Below, one piece after another: positions 22,622 to 32,211 of a DNA stretch of 64,000 nucleotides. The translations under genes and the position numbers were made by a program. Position 1 is the stretch's first letter, and each line of letters starts with the position of its first letter. The stretch comes from Oryzomicrobium sp. (GTDB lineage: Bacteria > Pseudomonadota > Gammaproteobacteria > Burkholderiales > Rhodocyclaceae), in contig NZ_JAJTBG010000017.1 in the NCBI RefSeq assembly GCF_021287045.1, positions 1 to 64,000 of the forward strand, written 5' to 3'. A model generated the notes under the pieces. The model was not told the DNA's origin. It was given only the letters and a program-made list of their open reading frames with translations, and did no database searches.

Positions 22622-22696
22622 CCCACCGTCGCCCCGCCTCGGGGCGGCAACCCCGCACCGCGCGCACCGCGCCGCAATACCAGCACGGTGCCGCCC

Positions 22697-22724
22697 AAGC
22701 CCGGCTTACGCCGGGCTTTCTTTT
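22697..22724 (+). terminator. Intrinsic terminator after argB
   Basis: 9-bp stem AAGCCCGGC / GCCGGGCTT with a TTAC loop (22697-22718), followed by ttcttttg. The 200 bases after it, before the serine hydrolase gene, are AT-richer than the surroundings and may hold that gene's promoter. Confidence 0.85.
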
Positions 22725-22917
22725 GTCCGTCGCCGGAATCTGACAACCTCGAAATTCAACTTACCGTAACCGATAGCTCACTAAGTAATTTCCACAATAT
22801 CTGCACCAAAGCAGGGCACGTAAGGTTGGCGCCGCAGTCGAGCATGGGCCGCAGAGCCCGGTCGCTGCCATGCCGCCCCCCAACCCCAAGAGCAAACGAA
22901 TCCAGAGAGGAGACTTC

Positions 22918-24162
22918 ATGTCCCGTACCACGTCCCCGCGCCGTCCGTCCCGCCTCAAGCAACTGGGCTTCCTCGTCCCCCTGGCCCTCCTCAGCGCCAG
23001 CGCCCTGGCCCAGGGCCCGGTCAACGTGCACGGCAAGGAGAAGATCGGCACCGTCCAGCAGGTCTACGACGGCGCCCTGTTCCCGGATGTCCAGGTCAAC
23101 ACCTTCCGCAACATCGACCGCCTGTTCTCTACCCGCACCGTCAACCACGGCACCAAGGTCTATCCCCTGCCCGCCGCCGACAAGACCCTGGGCAACTTCA
23201 AGTTCACCTCCAACGGCAAAGACTACGACCTCTACGACTACGTCTCCCTCAACCGGGTGAGCGGCCTGCTGGTGATCAAGAACGGCAAGGTGGCCTTCGA
23301 GAACTACCAACTGGGCAACAGCGACAAGACCCGCTGGATGTCCATGTCGGTGGTCAAGTCGATCACCGCCACCCTGATCGGCGCCGCCATCAAGGACGGC
23401 TACATCAAGAGCATCGACGACCCCGTCACCCGCTATCTGCCCCAGCTGGCCGGCAGCGCCTACGACGGCGTGAGCGTGCGCAACCTGCTCCAGATGGCCT
23501 CCGGGGTGAAGTGGAACGAGACCTACACCGATCCCAACTCCGACCGTCGCCACATGCTCGAAGTGCAGAACAGCCAGAAGCCCGGCGGCGTGCTTGAGCT
23601 GATGGCCAAGCTGCCCCGCGCCGCCGAGCCCGGCACCCGCTGGAACTACAGCACCGGCGAGACCCACGTGGCCGGCGCCCTGGTGCGCGCCGCCGTCGGC
23701 AAACCGGTGGCCCAGTACCTGTCCGAAAAGATCTGGAGCAAGTTCGGCATGGAATCCGACGCCACCTGGTGGCTCGAATCCCCGGACGGCCTGGAAGTGG
23801 GCGGCAGCGGCCTGTCCGCCACCCTGCGCGACTACGGCCGTTTCGGCCTGTTCCTGATGGGCGGCGGCAAGGCCGGCGGCGAGCAGGTCCTGCCCGACGG
23901 CTGGGTCCAGGAAGCGGGCAGCCCGAAGATGGTGGACGGCAAGCAGGTCAACTACGGCTACATGCTGTGGCCGATCCCGAACGCCGCCGGCACCATCAAC
24001 GAAGGCGCCTTCGAAGCCCGCGGCATCTTCGGCCAGCACATCTACATGAACCCCAAGGAAAACGTGGTGGTCGTGGTGTGGAGCGCCCTGCCCAAGCCCA
24101 CCGGCAAGGCCACCGTCGGCGACAACGACTTCTTCGCCGCCGTCAGCCAGGCCGTGCGCTGA
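22918..24162 (+). CDS. Exported serine hydrolase, beta-lactamase/class C fold
   Basis: 414 residues with a signal peptide (LGFLVPLALLSASALA) and a beta-lactamase-family domain. The nucleophile SxxK motif is SMSVVKS at about 142-148 and the Tyr motif is in WNYSTGE. The segment IKSIDDPVTRYLPQL is shared with 6-aminohexanoate-dimer hydrolases and related esterases. Start 22918 has agaggaga just upstream. The class includes peptidases, esterases and amidases, so the substrate cannot be named. Periplasmic or secreted location is inferred. It appears monocistronic. Confidence 0.85.
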   Translation: MSRTTSPRRPSRLKQLGFLVPLALLSASALAQGPVNVHGKEKIGTVQQVYDGALFPDVQVNTFRNIDRLFSTRTVNHGTKVYPLPAADKTLGNFKFTSNGKDYDLYDYVSLNRVSGLLVIKNGKVAFENYQLGNSDKTRWMSMSVVKSITATLIGAAIKDGYIKSIDDPVTRYLPQLAGSAYDGVSVRNLLQMASGVKWNETYTDPNSDRRHMLEVQNSQKPGGVLELMAKLPRAAEPGTRWNYSTGETHVAGALVRAAVGKPVAQYLSEKIWSKFGMESDATWWLESPDGLEVGGSGLSATLRDYGRFGLFLMGGGKAGGEQVLPDGWVQEAGSPKMVDGKQVNYGYMLWPIPNAAGTINEGAFEARGIFGQHIYMNPKENVVVVVWSALPKPTGKATVGDNDFFAAVSQAVR

Positions 24163-24290
24163 CCCGGGACGCTGCCGGCGCGGCCTCGCGCCGGCAGCCC
24201 CCTTTGCACCGCGCCCCCGCCGTCACTGCCGGGGGCGCGGTCACGTCCGGCCCGGCCTCCGGGCCCAGACCCCGGGAGTAGAATCGCCCC

Positions 24291-24962
24291 ATGGTTTCCC
24301 CCGCCCCCCACCGCCGCGACCGGGTCTGGCTGTTCGATCTGGACAACACCCTGCACAACGCCAGCCCCCACATCTTTCCCCACATCAACGCCTCGATGAC
24401 GGCCTACATCCAGCAGCACCTGGGGCTGGACGAGGCCGAGGCCAACCGTCTGCGCCAACACTACTGGACCCGCTACGGCGCCACCCTGCTCGGGCTGATG
24501 CGCCACCACGGCACCGACCCGCGCCACTTCCTCTGGCACACCCACCAGTTTCCCGACCTGCCGCGCATGGTAGTGGCGGAAAAGCGGCTCGGCCATGCCC
24601 TGGAGCGCCTGCCCGGACGCAAGGTGCTGTTCTCCAACGCCCCCCTGCACTACACCGAGGCCATCCTCGACATCACCGGCATCGGCCCCCACTTCGACGC
24701 GGTCTACACCGTGGAGCGACTGCGCTTCCAACCCAAACCACTGATGGCCGGCTTTGTCCGCCTGCTGCGCAACGAGCGCCTCGACCCGCGCCGCTGCATC
24801 ATGGTCGAGGACAGCTTGGCCAACCTGCGCACCGCCAAGCGCCTGGGCATGACCACGGTGTGGGTAAGCACCGGCTCGCGCCAGCCGCCCTACGTGGATG
24901 CCACCGTGCGCTCGGCCTGCGACCTGCCCCGGCTCATGCCCCTGGCCTGCGGCCGGCTATAA
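24291..24962 (+). CDS. HAD-family pyrimidine 5'-nucleotidase-like phosphatase
   Basis: 223 residues, HAD subfamily IA with alpha-helical cap. Motif I is FDLDNTLHN with two catalytic Asp, motif II is the SN of VLFSNAP, and motif IV is MVEDSLANL. Similar proteins are annotated as pyrimidine 5'-nucleotidases (SDT1-like), so nucleotide dephosphorylation is plausible. It lies 73 bases before slmA. A TATAAT sequence (24958-24963) overlaps its stop codon and could promote slmA. Confidence 0.85.
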   Translation: MVSPAPHRRDRVWLFDLDNTLHNASPHIFPHINASMTAYIQQHLGLDEAEANRLRQHYWTRYGATLLGLMRHHGTDPRHFLWHTHQFPDLPRMVVAEKRLGHALERLPGRKVLFSNAPLHYTEAILDITGIGPHFDAVYTVERLRFQPKPLMAGFVRLLRNERLDPRRCIMVEDSLANLRTAKRLGMTTVWVSTGSRQPPYVDATVRSACDLPRLMPLACGRL

Positions 24963-25035
24963 TCGCCCTAACCGCCGGCCACCTGCCCCACCGCCACCGC
25001 GCCGGACGGACCAAAATCACTCAGGGATTCCATAC

Positions 25036-25647
25036 ATGGCAAGCAAACCGGGGGAGCGCCGGCTGCAGATCCTGCAGACCCTGGCGGAAATGCTGGAGGC
25101 GCCCAAGGGCGAAAAGATCACCACCGCCGCCCTGGCGGCCCGGCTGGAGTGTTCCGAGGCGGCCCTGTACCGGCACTTCGCCAGCAAGGCCCAGATGTTC
25201 GAGGGGCTGATCGAATTCATCGAATCCAGCCTGTTCGGCGTCATCAACCAGATCGGCGCCGAAGAGCCCCGGGGCCTGGCCCAGGTGGAGCAGATCCTGG
25301 CCCTGCTGCTGCGCTTCGCCCAGAAGAACCGGGGCATGACCCGGGTGCTGGTGGGCGACGCCCTGGTCAACGAGAACGAGCGCCTGCAAGCCCGCATCAA
25401 CGCCCTGCACGACAAGGTCGAGGCGGCCCTGAAGCAGTCCCTGCGGGTGGCCGCCACCCAGGGCCAGGTGGGCGCCGGTGCCGATATGGCGGCCCTGGCC
25501 AGCCTGCTGCTGTGCTTTGCCGTGGGCCGCTGGCAGCAGTACGCCAAGAGCGGCTTCACCCGGGAGCCCCTGGCCCAGTGGCCCCAGCAGTGGCCGCTCC
25601 TGGCCATGGCCTGCCTGGCCACCGCCGGCGAGGCCGAACCGGCCTGA
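25036..25647 (+). CDS. slmA: Nucleoid occlusion factor SlmA
   Basis: TetR-fold DNA-binding protein of 203 residues that blocks FtsZ-ring assembly over the chromosome. The helix-turn-helix is at about 30-55 (ITTAALAARLECSEAALYRHFASKAQMFEGL), the highly conserved SlmA signature. ATG 25036 (MASKPGERRLQILQ) gives a normal-length product. The gene lies after the HAD gene and converges on hemB across a shared terminator. Confidence 0.94.
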   Translation: MASKPGERRLQILQTLAEMLEAPKGEKITTAALAARLECSEAALYRHFASKAQMFEGLIEFIESSLFGVINQIGAEEPRGLAQVEQILALLLRFAQKNRGMTRVLVGDALVNENERLQARINALHDKVEAALKQSLRVAATQGQVGAGADMAALASLLLCFAVGRWQQYAKSGFTREPLAQWPQQWPLLAMACLATAGEAEPA

Positions 25648-25720
25648 GCCAAAAGACGCATCGCCAAACCCCGCGCCAGGCGCGGACCTTCGCGCCCCCT
25701 GCTTGAAGAGGCGCAAAAAC

Positions 25721-25755
25721 AAAGGGCCTTGGTGACAGCATCGCCAAGACCCTTT
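25721..25755. terminator. Bidirectional terminator between slmA and hemB
   Basis: AAAGGGcCTTGG (25721-25732) pairs with CCAAGaCCCTTT (25744-25755), with A/T-rich flanks on both sides. It is placed between convergent genes. Confidence 0.7.
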
Positions 25756-25817
25756 ATCCATGCGGGGTTTGAGCCACCCGAGGTTTCACTCCCAGGGCGG
25801 CGAACCCCACTGGCGTG

Positions 25818-26852
<1,035 letters not shown>

Positions 26853-26909
26853 CTATTTCGAAAAAATTAACGAGCCCCGGGAACTAAACGGAACGGCGCG
26901 AACTCTACC

Positions 26910-27015
26910 CATGCAGATGGTTCTCACCGTCTCCCGCTTTACCTCCCTGAGCGGGTGCCTTAATCACATTAAGGCATTTCACCCCCGGTTCCCCCTTATC
27001 CGGGGGTTTTTTTTT
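26910..27015 (+). ncRNA. Candidate C-rich small RNA, antisense in orientation to hemB and engB
   Basis: Between two minus-strand genes the plus strand shows three consecutive hairpins. CCCGCT/AGCGGG is at 26933-26955 with loop ttacctccctg. TGCCTTAAT/ATTAAGGCA is at 26956-26976 with a 3-base loop. CCCCCGG/CCGGGGG is at 26982-27006, followed by nine T. The last is a textbook intrinsic terminator on the plus strand, but no plus-strand gene precedes it. The first loop contains ACCTCC, complementary to a Shine-Dalgarno core. A 5' end near 26910 is a guess; GGAACT (26880-26885) and TCTA (26904-26907) resemble an ECF-type promoter weakly. Confidence 0.6.
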
Positions 27016-27081
27016 GCCGGGGGCAGACTCACCCGTCCCGCTGCCGGACGCCCTGCCCGCAAGGCACGGCGCCGGCCCCGC

Positions 27082-27810
27082 TCATTTGGCCGGCGACGCT
27101 TTATCCGCTACCGGCCGGGGATTGCGCTTGACCTTGTTGATCTTGTCCAGGCGGCGCTTTTCGGCGGCCGCGGCCGCCTCTTTCTTAGCCTCGGCGGCGG
27201 CGCGCACGTCCTCGGGATCGATGCCCAGCCAGGGGGCCAGCACCGCTTCCGCCTCTTCGATGCCGGTCTTCTTCAGGCTGGAGAACAACTGCACCGTGAC
27301 CCGGTCGCCCCAGTCCTTGGCCGCCTCCCGGGTCACCCGCAGGGATTTGGACTGCTCGGCCCGGGTCAGCTTGTCGGCCTTCGACAGCATGATGTGCACC
27401 GGCTTGCCGGTGGGGGCGAACCAATCGAGCATGTGCCGGTCGAGCTCGGTGAACGGGTGGCGGCTGTCCATGATGATGACCAGCCCGGCCAACTGCTCGC
27501 GGCGCGCCAGGTAAGGCCCCATCAGCCGGTCCCACTGGGCGCGGATCTCTTCCGGCGCCTTGGCGAAGCCGTAGCCCGGCAGGTCCACCAGGTACTTGCC
27601 CGGAGCCAGGGTGAAATAATTGAGGTGCTGGGTGCGGCCCGGCGTCTTGGAGACGTAAGCCAGGCGCGTATGGTTGGCCAGGGTATTGATGGCCGACGAT
27701 TTTCCCGCGTTGGAACGCCCGGCGAACGCCACTTCGCGCTCGGCGTCGGTGGGCAGATCGGCCAGGCTGGCCACGGTGGTGAGGAAAACCGCCTTTTGGA
27801 ACAAAGGCAT
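27082..27810 (-). CDS. engB: Ribosome biogenesis GTPase EngB (YihA/YsxC)
   Basis: Essential-type small GTPase involved in 50S subunit assembly. 242 residues. G1 is GRSNAGKSS near residue 32, G2 lies in KTPGRTQ, G3 is DLPGYG and G4 is SKAD. The C-terminal 40 residues are Lys/Ala-rich (AAAEAKKEAAAAAEKRR), an extension beyond the core often seen in betaproteobacteria. It is divergent from the cytochrome c4 gene, a conserved arrangement in this class. Confidence 0.95.
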   Translation of the reverse strand: MPLFQKAVFLTTVASLADLPTDAEREVAFAGRSNAGKSSAINTLANHTRLAYVSKTPGRTQHLNYFTLAPGKYLVDLPGYGFAKAPEEIRAQWDRLMGPYLARREQLAGLVIIMDSRHPFTELDRHMLDWFAPTGKPVHIMLSKADKLTRAEQSKSLRVTREAAKDWGDRVTVQLFSSLKKTGIEEAEAVLAPWLGIDPEDVRAAAEAKKEAAAAAEKRRLDKINKVKRNPRPVADKASPAK

Positions 27811-27981
27811 GATGCTCGCCCAGAAAAAGCAAAGTGCTATAGAATATCAGGTTTGCAAAATCCTCGATTTGCAGCCTGTTTCAAGGCCCAGACCCGGTCG
27901 CGCTGGTCTGCATCGCAGCGGTCTGGCCTCACACGATTCATCCCGCCAATTTCGCCAGTTTGAAAAAATAGGAGTCCGGAC

Positions 27982-28623
27982 ATGACGCGTCTCTCGGCGC
28001 TGGTGCTTCTGCTCGTCGCCAGCATTTCCTCCGCCGTGGCCACCGAAGCCGCCGCCCCCAAGGCCGACCCGGCCAAGGCCAAGGCCATCGTCGACGGCGT
28101 CTGCGTCGCCTGCCACGGTGCCGACGGCAACAGCCCGGCTTCCGCCAACCCGAACCTGGCCGGCCAGCACCCGGACTACATCTACAAGCAGCTGAGCAAC
28201 TTCAAGGCTGCCGAGGGCAAGCCCGCCCTGCGCAACAACCCGATCATGGGCGGCATGGTCGCCGCCCTGTCCGACGAAGACATGCGCAACCTGGCCGCCT
28301 ACTTCGGCGAGCAGAAGCTCAAGCCCCAGGTGGCCAAGGACGACCCCGCCAAGCTCGCCCTGGGCAAGAAGCTGTGGCGCGCCGGCGACCTGAACCGCGG
28401 CATTCCCGCCTGTGCCGGCTGCCACGGCCCCGCCGGTGCCGGTCTGCCCGCCCAGTACCCGCGCCTGAGCGGCCAGTACGCCGACTACACCGCCACCCAG
28501 CTGAAGGCCTTCCGCGGCGAAGAGCGGGCCAACGACGCCGAAGCCGTGATGCGCACCATCGCCGGCAAGCTCTCCGACAAGGAGATCGCCGCCGTTGCCG
28601 AGTACGCTGCCGGCCTGCGCTAA
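27982..28623 (+). CDS. Cytochrome c4, periplasmic dihaem
   Basis: 213 residues with a Sec signal peptide (LSALVLLLVASISSAVA) and two cytochrome c domains, each with a haem-binding CxxCH: CVACH near residue 41 and CAGCH near residue 140. Methionine axial ligands are likely in NNPIMGGM and EAVMRTIAG. Cytochrome c4 passes electrons from bc1 to terminal oxidases such as cbb3. A ggag sequence precedes the ATG at 27982. A strong terminator follows, so the gene is monocistronic. Confidence 0.95.
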   Translation: MTRLSALVLLLVASISSAVATEAAAPKADPAKAKAIVDGVCVACHGADGNSPASANPNLAGQHPDYIYKQLSNFKAAEGKPALRNNPIMGGMVAALSDEDMRNLAAYFGEQKLKPQVAKDDPAKLALGKKLWRAGDLNRGIPACAGCHGPAGAGLPAQYPRLSGQYADYTATQLKAFRGEERANDAEAVMRTIAGKLSDKEIAAVAEYAAGLR

Positions 28624-28650
28624 GCCGCACCGCTCGCGCCAGTCGCACTC

Positions 28651-28686
28651 AGCAAAATGGGCAGCCCTAGGGCTGCCCGTTTTGCT
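28651..28686 (+). terminator. Intrinsic terminator after cytochrome c4
   Basis: 17-bp stem with one G-T wobble (28651-28667 with 28670-28686), A-rich at the base and followed by tttt, 28 bases after the stop. Confidence 0.9.
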
Positions 28687-28852
28687 TTTGGCGCCGGCGG
28701 ATGAGACTCCGCGCCGGGCCCGCCCCGCACAGTCGCCTTGCCCCTGGAATTATCCGTAAGCCCCCTGGTCTAACAGGGACTTTCCGGCACCTGCCGGCGT
28801 CTGCTGTTCAGCCAGGCACGATGCGGCCTGGCAGCCCTCAGGAGGAGGCACG

Positions 28853-29284
28853 ATGAAAACCATCGCCCGTCTGCTGCACCAGAAGCCGCACCAACGGATC
28901 ATCAGCACCACCCCGGACGAAACAGTGTTCGACGCCCTGGCCAAGCTGGCCGAGTTCGAGATCGGCGCCCTGCCTGTCATGGAAGGGGAACGCCTGGTCG
29001 GCATCTTTTCCGAGCGGGACTACGCCCGCAAGGTGATCCTGCACGGCAAGAGTTCCCGGGAAATCCCGGTGCGCGAAATCATGACCAGCCGGGTGATCTA
29101 CATTCCGCCGAGCCTGACCGTGGAAGAGGGGCTGGCCCTGATGACTGACAAGCGCATCCGCCACCTGCCGGTGATGGAAGGCGAGCGACTGATCGGGCTG
29201 GTGTCCATCGGCGATCTGGTCAAAGCCAAGATTTCCGAACAGGAATTCATCATCGACCAACTGGAGCGCTACATCACGCGCTAA
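28853..29284 (+). CDS. Two-CBS-domain protein
   Basis: 143 residues made almost entirely of two CBS motifs (about 10-65 and 75-135), each closing with the pattern ALPVMEGERLVGIFSERD or HLPVMEGERLIGLVSIGD. Such stand-alone pairs sense adenine nucleotides or NAD(H) in other bacteria; no partner is evident here. aggagg lies 6 bases before the ATG, and a 7-bp hairpin (28811-28832) lies just upstream of it. Confidence 0.9.
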   Translation: MKTIARLLHQKPHQRIISTTPDETVFDALAKLAEFEIGALPVMEGERLVGIFSERDYARKVILHGKSSREIPVREIMTSRVIYIPPSLTVEEGLALMTDKRIRHLPVMEGERLIGLVSIGDLVKAKISEQEFIIDQLERYITR

Positions 29285-29351
29285 CCTGCTTGCGCCCGGC
29301 GCCCGCAGCCGCCAACCGTTCCCACCCCGCCCACATCCGCCCGGCCAGGGT

Positions 29352-30284
29352 CTATGCCGGCTCTTCGGGCTTGCCCACGGCCGCCCCGGCATTGTTTTCG
29401 GCGGCATGGGCGGCCAAGTCCGCCAGTTCGGCGGCACTGAAGCCGGCGGCAAGGCGCGCCTCGGTATTGAACGGCGGCTTGACCCGGGGCGCCCGGTAAT
29501 CGTCGAGCAGGCGCCGGTAAGTGGCCTCGGCGGGCAGGCCGCGCTCCGCGCACAAGTGGCGGAACCAGCGGTCGCCCAGGGCCACGTGCCCCACCTCGTC
29601 ACGCAGGATCACCTCCAGGGCGGCCACCGTCTCCGCATCCCCGGCCTGGCGGAAGCGCGCCAGAATCGGCGGCGTGGCGTCCAGCCCCCGGGCCTCCATC
29701 AAGCGCGGCACCAAGGCCATGCGCGCCAGGGGGTCGTCGGCGGTCTTCAGCGCCAACTCCCACAGGCCGTTGTGGGCTGGGAAATCCCCGTAGTCGTAAT
29801 CGAGCCCGCGTAACCGCGCCCGGATCAGGCCGAAGTGCAGGGCCTCCTCCGCCGCCACCTGCAACCAGCCGCCATAGTAGTCGGCGGGCAGACCGCGGAA
29901 GCGGAAGGCCGCATCCAGGGCCAGGTTGATAGCGTTGAACTCGATATGGGCTACGGCGTGGAGCATGGCGCCCCGCCCTTCCCGGGTGCCGACCCCGCGC
30001 AGCGGCACCTGGGCCGGGGGCACCAGTTCCGGACGGGCAGGCCGCCCCGGCACGGGCAGGGGGATCGCCGGCACGGCCGCGCAATCGTCTCCCAACGCGG
30101 CCCAGCCGCCTGCCTGCCAGTCGACCCACAGGGCGGTGGCGGCGACGCACTTGGCGTCCGGGTCGGTTTCGCGCAGGGCGGCCAGGATGCGGGCGAACAG
30201 GCCCGGGCGGGAAGAAGGGAGAGGGGAAGGCACGGGCGATGCCGGCGTACTGGCATCACGCACCGTTACAAGTCGGTCGGTCAT
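29352..30284 (-). CDS. DUF455 ferritin-like domain protein
   Basis: 310 residues. The ferritin-like core of the DUF455 family is recognisable from [25 protein letters not shown] and [13 protein letters not shown], which supply ExxH-type di-metal ligands. Function is unknown in the family; metal-dependent chemistry is possible. The ATG at 30284 lies 116 bases from the divergent msrP start. Confidence 0.88.
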   Translation of the reverse strand: MTDRLVTVRDASTPASPVPSPLPSSRPGLFARILAALRETDPDAKCVAATALWVDWQAGGWAALGDDCAAVPAIPLPVPGRPARPELVPPAQVPLRGVGTREGRGAMLHAVAHIEFNAINLALDAAFRFRGLPADYYGGWLQVAAEEALHFGLIRARLRGLDYDYGDFPAHNGLWELALKTADDPLARMALVPRLMEARGLDATPPILARFRQAGDAETVAALEVILRDEVGHVALGDRWFRHLCAERGLPAEATYRRLLDDYRAPRVKPPFNTEARLAAGFSAAELADLAAHAAENNAGAAVGKPEEPA

Positions 30285-30399
30285 GGCGGGATATTTTAAG
30301 CGGCTCCGCTGTCAGGAATTAAGGCCCTGCACCGACTCACGGACAGCAGTGACCGATCCCGGTGCGCCGCGCCATTTCGAGATTTCCCGCGAGGCTGCC

Positions 30400-31386
30400 A
30401 TGCCCCTTCTGATCCGCCGCCCCTCCGACATCCGGCCGTCGGAAATCACCTCCCCGGAACACTTCAGCCGCCGCCGCGAGCTGATCGCCGCCCTGGGCCT
30501 GGGCCTAGGCGCCGCCGGCCTCGCTCTCCCCCGCCACGCCCTGGCCGCCCCGGCGCCGGCCGGCGTATCGCCCCCCACCGGCTTTCCCCCGGTGGCCCGG
30601 GCCGCCCCGGGCAGTCCCTGGTTCAGCGACGAGGCCCAGACGCCGAAGAGCGCCATCACCAGCTACGGTAATTTCTACGAATACGGCGTAGACAAGGCCG
30701 ACCCGGGCAAGTACGCACCGGGCCTGCTCAAGACCCGCCCCTGGACCGTGGCGGTGGAAGGCGAGGTGCTCAAGCCGCGCACCTTCGCCATCGACGACCT
30801 GCTCAAGCTCGCCCCCCTGGAAGAGCGCATCTACCGGCTGCGCTGCGTCGAAGGCTGGAGCATGGTGGTGCCCTGGGTGGGCTATTCCCTGTCCGCGCTG
30901 ATCAACAAGGTGGAGCCCACCGGCAACGCCAAATTCATTGAATTCGTCACCCTGGCCGACCCGGCCCAGATGCCCGGGGTTCGCTCGCCCCTGCTCGACT
31001 GGCCCTACGTCGAAGGGCTACGCCTGGACGAGGCCCGCCACCCCCTGACCCTGCTCGGCCTGGGCCTCTACGGCGAGGCCCTGCCGGCCCAGAACGGCGC
31101 CCCGGTGCGCATCGTGGTGCCCTGGAAGTACGGCTTCAAGAGCGTCAAGTCGATTGTCAAGATCCGCTTCCTGCGCGAACAGCCCACCTCCACCTGGACC
31201 CGGGCCGCTCCCTCCGAGTATGGTTTCTACTCCAACGTCAATCCGGCGGTGGACCACCCGCGCTGGAGCCAGAAGACCGAACGGCGCCTGGGCGAATGGC
31301 GCCGCCGCCCCACTCTGCCCTTCAACGGCTATGCCGACCAGGTGGCCAGCCTGTATGCCGGCATGGACCTGAAAAAGAATTTCTGA
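30400..31386 (+). CDS. msrP: Periplasmic methionine sulfoxide reductase, catalytic subunit MsrP
   Basis: Molybdopterin enzyme (YedY) that repairs oxidised methionine in periplasmic proteins, for example after hypochlorite stress. 328 residues. A twin-arginine signal ([18 protein letters not shown]) leads to export of the folded protein. The molybdenum-ligating cysteine is in RLRCVEGW. Other YedY signatures are [20 protein letters not shown] and [17 protein letters not shown] at the C-terminus. ATG 30400 is chosen to give a compact Tat leader. msrQ starts 2 bases after its stop. Confidence 0.96.
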   Translation: MPLLIRRPSDIRPSEITSPEHFSRRRELIAALGLGLGAAGLALPRHALAAPAPAGVSPPTGFPPVARAAPGSPWFSDEAQTPKSAITSYGNFYEYGVDKADPGKYAPGLLKTRPWTVAVEGEVLKPRTFAIDDLLKLAPLEERIYRLRCVEGWSMVVPWVGYSLSALINKVEPTGNAKFIEFVTLADPAQMPGVRSPLLDWPYVEGLRLDEARHPLTLLGLGLYGEALPAQNGAPVRIVVPWKYGFKSVKSIVKIRFLREQPTSTWTRAAPSEYGFYSNVNPAVDHPRWSQKTERRLGEWRRRPTLPFNGYADQVASLYAGMDLKKNF

Positions 31387-31388
31387 AC

Positions 31389-32129
31389 ATGCACCAATCT
31401 CCCCCGCGCCGCAGCGCGCCGATCCCCCTGCCCCCCTACACCCCCGGGCGGGGCATGCTCGCCACCATCAAGATCGTGCTGTTTGCCGTCTGCCTGATCC
31501 CCGCGGTGCGGTTGGCCACGGCTTTGCTCGGCGACAACCTGGGCCCCAACCCGATCGAGGAATTGCAAAAGGACCTGGGCTTCTGGACCCTGACCTTCCT
31601 GTGGATCACCCTGGCGGTGACGCCGCTGCGCCAGCTCACCGGCCAGCACTGGCTGGTGCGGCTACGCCGCATGCTCGGCCTGTTCGCCTTCTTCTACGGC
31701 TGCCTGCATTTCGCCAACTGGCTGGGGCTGGACATGGGCTTCGACGGCGAGCTGATCGTGGACGACCTGACCAAGCGTCCCTTCGCCATCCTCGGCTTCG
31801 CCACCCTGCTGCTGATGGTTCCCCTGGCGGCCACCTCCAGCAACCGGGCGATCAAGTGGCTCGGCGGCAAGCGCTGGCAGGCCCTGCACCGCTCGGTGTA
31901 CGCGGTGGCGATCCTGGGCATGGTCCATTACCTGTGGGGGGTGAAGAAGATCGCCCTGACCACGCCGCTGATCTTTGCCGCCCTGCTGGCGGTGCTGCTC
32001 GGCTACCGGGCCTGGGACCGGGCGCGGCGCTTCACCCCGGCCGGCCGAGGCGAGCCGCCGGGCGGCATGCCCCGGGTGGTACCGACGGTGACGGTGCAGC
32101 CGGTGCGCTTCATGGAGCGGCCCAAGTAG
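31389..32129 (+). CDS. msrQ: MsrQ haem-binding membrane subunit
   Basis: 246-residue inner-membrane b-type cytochrome (YedZ) that passes electrons from the respiratory chain to MsrP. About six membrane helices are visible. Likely haem ligands are the histidines of GCLHFANW, QALHRSVY and GMVHYLWGVKK. The C-terminal 35 residues are Arg/Pro-rich. It is coupled to msrP with a 2-base gap. A hairpin at 32155-32188 ends the operon. Confidence 0.95.
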   Translation: MHQSPPRRSAPIPLPPYTPGRGMLATIKIVLFAVCLIPAVRLATALLGDNLGPNPIEELQKDLGFWTLTFLWITLAVTPLRQLTGQHWLVRLRRMLGLFAFFYGCLHFANWLGLDMGFDGELIVDDLTKRPFAILGFATLLLMVPLAATSSNRAIKWLGGKRWQALHRSVYAVAILGMVHYLWGVKKIALTTPLIFAALLAVLLGYRAWDRARRFTPAGRGEPPGGMPRVVPTVTVQPVRFMERPK

Positions 32130-32154
32130 GCTGGCGACTCTCGCCCCATAAACG

Positions 32155-32188
32155 ACAAGAGCGCCGCGGCCAAGCCGGGCGCCCTTGT
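32155..32188. terminator. Hairpin between convergent msrQ and bioC
   Basis: 11-bp stem with one mismatch (ACAAGAGCGCC at 32155-32165 with 32178-32188), followed by gctttt on the plus strand. Confidence 0.65.
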
Positions 32189-32211
32189 GCTTTTGGCAGT
32201 GTGCCGCCGGC

